Origin: Reyranella aquatilis
Lineage (GTDB): Bacteria; Pseudomonadota; Alphaproteobacteria; Reyranellales; Reyranellaceae
Length of the DNA: 64,000 nt
Reading direction: 5' to 3'
Assembly: GCF_020880995.1 (NCBI RefSeq)
Contig: NZ_JAJISD010000001.1
Location: forward strand, 930,001 to 994,000
A program made the position numbers and the translations under genes. The notes below the pieces were generated by a model that saw nothing but the letters and a program-made list of their open reading frames with translations, made no database searches and had not been told where the DNA came from. Positions within the stretch are counted from its first letter, which is position 1; every line of letters starts with the position of its first letter. Positions 63,417-64,000 of this stretch are shown here, one piece after another.

Positions 63417-64000
63417 GTGAGCACCGAAACCCTCGCCGCCATCGCCGTCGCGCTGGGCGCCGGGTGGGCGAGCGGGCTGAACGCCTATGCCGCGGTACTC
63501 GTGCTGGGCGGCGCGCAGCGCCTCGGTCTCGCGGCCCTGCCCCACGATCTCCAGGTCCTGGGCTCGCCCTGGGTGCTGGGCGTGGCGGCGATCCTGTTCG
63601 CGCTCAATTTCCTGGCCGACAAGATCCCCTACGTCGACAGCATCAACGACGCGCTGCAGACGTTCGTCCGGATTCCGGCGGGCGCCCTCCTGGCCTATGG
63701 CGCGGCAGGCGGCCTGAGCCCGGAAGTCGCGATCATCGCCGGACTGCTCGGCGGCACGCTGGCCGCCGGCACGCACGTCGCCAAGGCCGGTTCGCGGGCT
63801 CTGATCAATGCCTCCCCGGAGCCCTTCACCAACGTGCTCGCGTCGGTGGGCGAGGACGTGACCGTCTTCGGGGGCCTTGCGCTGGCGATCGCCCATCCGA
63901 TCACATTTTTGTGCCTGCTCGCGGTCTTCGTCCTGCTGCTGCTATGGCTGCTGCCGAGGCTGTTTCGTCTGGCAATGAAGCCGTTTCGCCGGATGGTGCG
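63417..64000 (+). CDS. DUF4126-like membrane protein, cut by window edge
   Basis: This open frame runs off the right edge. It starts at GTG 63417, ten bases after recR, and reads STETLAAIAVALGAGWASGL, then NAYAAVLVLGGAQRLGLAAL, then DSINDALQTFVRIPAGALLA, the conserved DUF4126 features, with later hydrophobic segments (ITFLCLLAVFVLLLLWLLP). It has about five membrane helices so far (194 codons visible). Its function is unknown. Confidence 0.85.
   Translation, partial: MSTETLAAIAVALGAGWASGLNAYAAVLVLGGAQRLGLAALPHDLQVLGSPWVLGVAAILFALNFLADKIPYVDSINDALQTFVRIPAGALLAYGAAGGLSPEVAIIAGLLGGTLAAGTHVAKAGSRALINASPEPFTNVLASVGEDVTVFGGLALAIAHPITFLCLLAVFVLLLLWLLPRLFRLAMKPFRRMV

Overview
The window is dense, high-GC bacterial chromosome, coding on both strands with short intergenic gaps. 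It looks like an alphaproteobacterium of the metabolically versatile soil or freshwater type (Rhodospirillales/Hyphomicrobiales, for example Reyranella- or Bradyrhizobium-like). The reasons are the ffs (4.5S RNA)-dnaX-ybaB-recR order at the right end, many solitary Bug-type solute receptors, several ABC importers for organic nitrogen or peptides, and Hyu-type hydantoinase genes. The genus is inference. I see no rRNA, tRNA, IS element, prophage or CRISPR array, and no stretch over about 300 bases lacks a gene.

Left part (1-18.4 kb). Two tandem near-duplicate Bug receptors and an MFS transporter lie divergent from an AraC regulator. A three-gene 2-oxoacid:acceptor oxidoreductase operon follows (FAD/NADPH/Fe-S subunit, alpha/gamma subunit, TPP beta subunit; KorCAB-like). 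Next are a tiny membrane ORF, an XRE-cupin regulator overlapping a cupin gene, an unrecognised 309-residue protein, an SbmA/YddA-type ABC exporter, rsmB, a small membrane protein, and an amidohydrolase downstream of a NitT/TauT-type ABC importer.

Middle part (18.7-41.3 kb). A long leftward run holds an EamA transporter, a FUSC/HlyD efflux pair, a hybrid histidine kinase with a single-domain response regulator, an Old Yellow Enzyme, NudC, a 980-residue FAD/Fe-S 2-hydroxyacid dehydrogenase, a Bug receptor and a GntR/FCD regulator. Divergent from the regulator, across a TTGTATACAA operator-like palindrome, lie a serine-glyoxylate-type aminotransferase and a GST. This arrangement suggests a 2-hydroxyacid (glycolate-like) to 2-oxoacid to amino acid module. 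Then comes a complete Dpp/Opp-type ABC importer (A-B-C-D-F) downstream of an M81 (MlrC-like) metallohydrolase and a NodB-fold deacetylase.

Right part (41.3-64 kb). A secreted protein with a His-Cys arrangement reminiscent of clan CD cysteine peptidases is followed by an iron/polyamine-like ABC importer. Next is a divergent locus. Leftward it encodes a PotABCD-like importer, a ring-opening amidohydrolase (cyanuric acid hydrolase/barbiturase family) and a SelA-like PLP enzyme. Rightward it encodes HyuA and HyuB. I read it as a candidate uptake and ring-opening system for a cyclic amide or ureide; it is the best candidate for something undescribed. Two SDRs (one lacking the catalytic Tyr), a PCu(A)C-like protein and a flavin monooxygenase follow. 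The window ends in the housekeeping block ffs-dnaX-ybaB-recR and a truncated DUF4126-like membrane protein.

A recurring device is a strong stem-loop directly 3' of a binding-protein gene (29648-29684, 37166-37196, 50625-50714). It probably sets higher expression of the binding protein than of the gene downstream.
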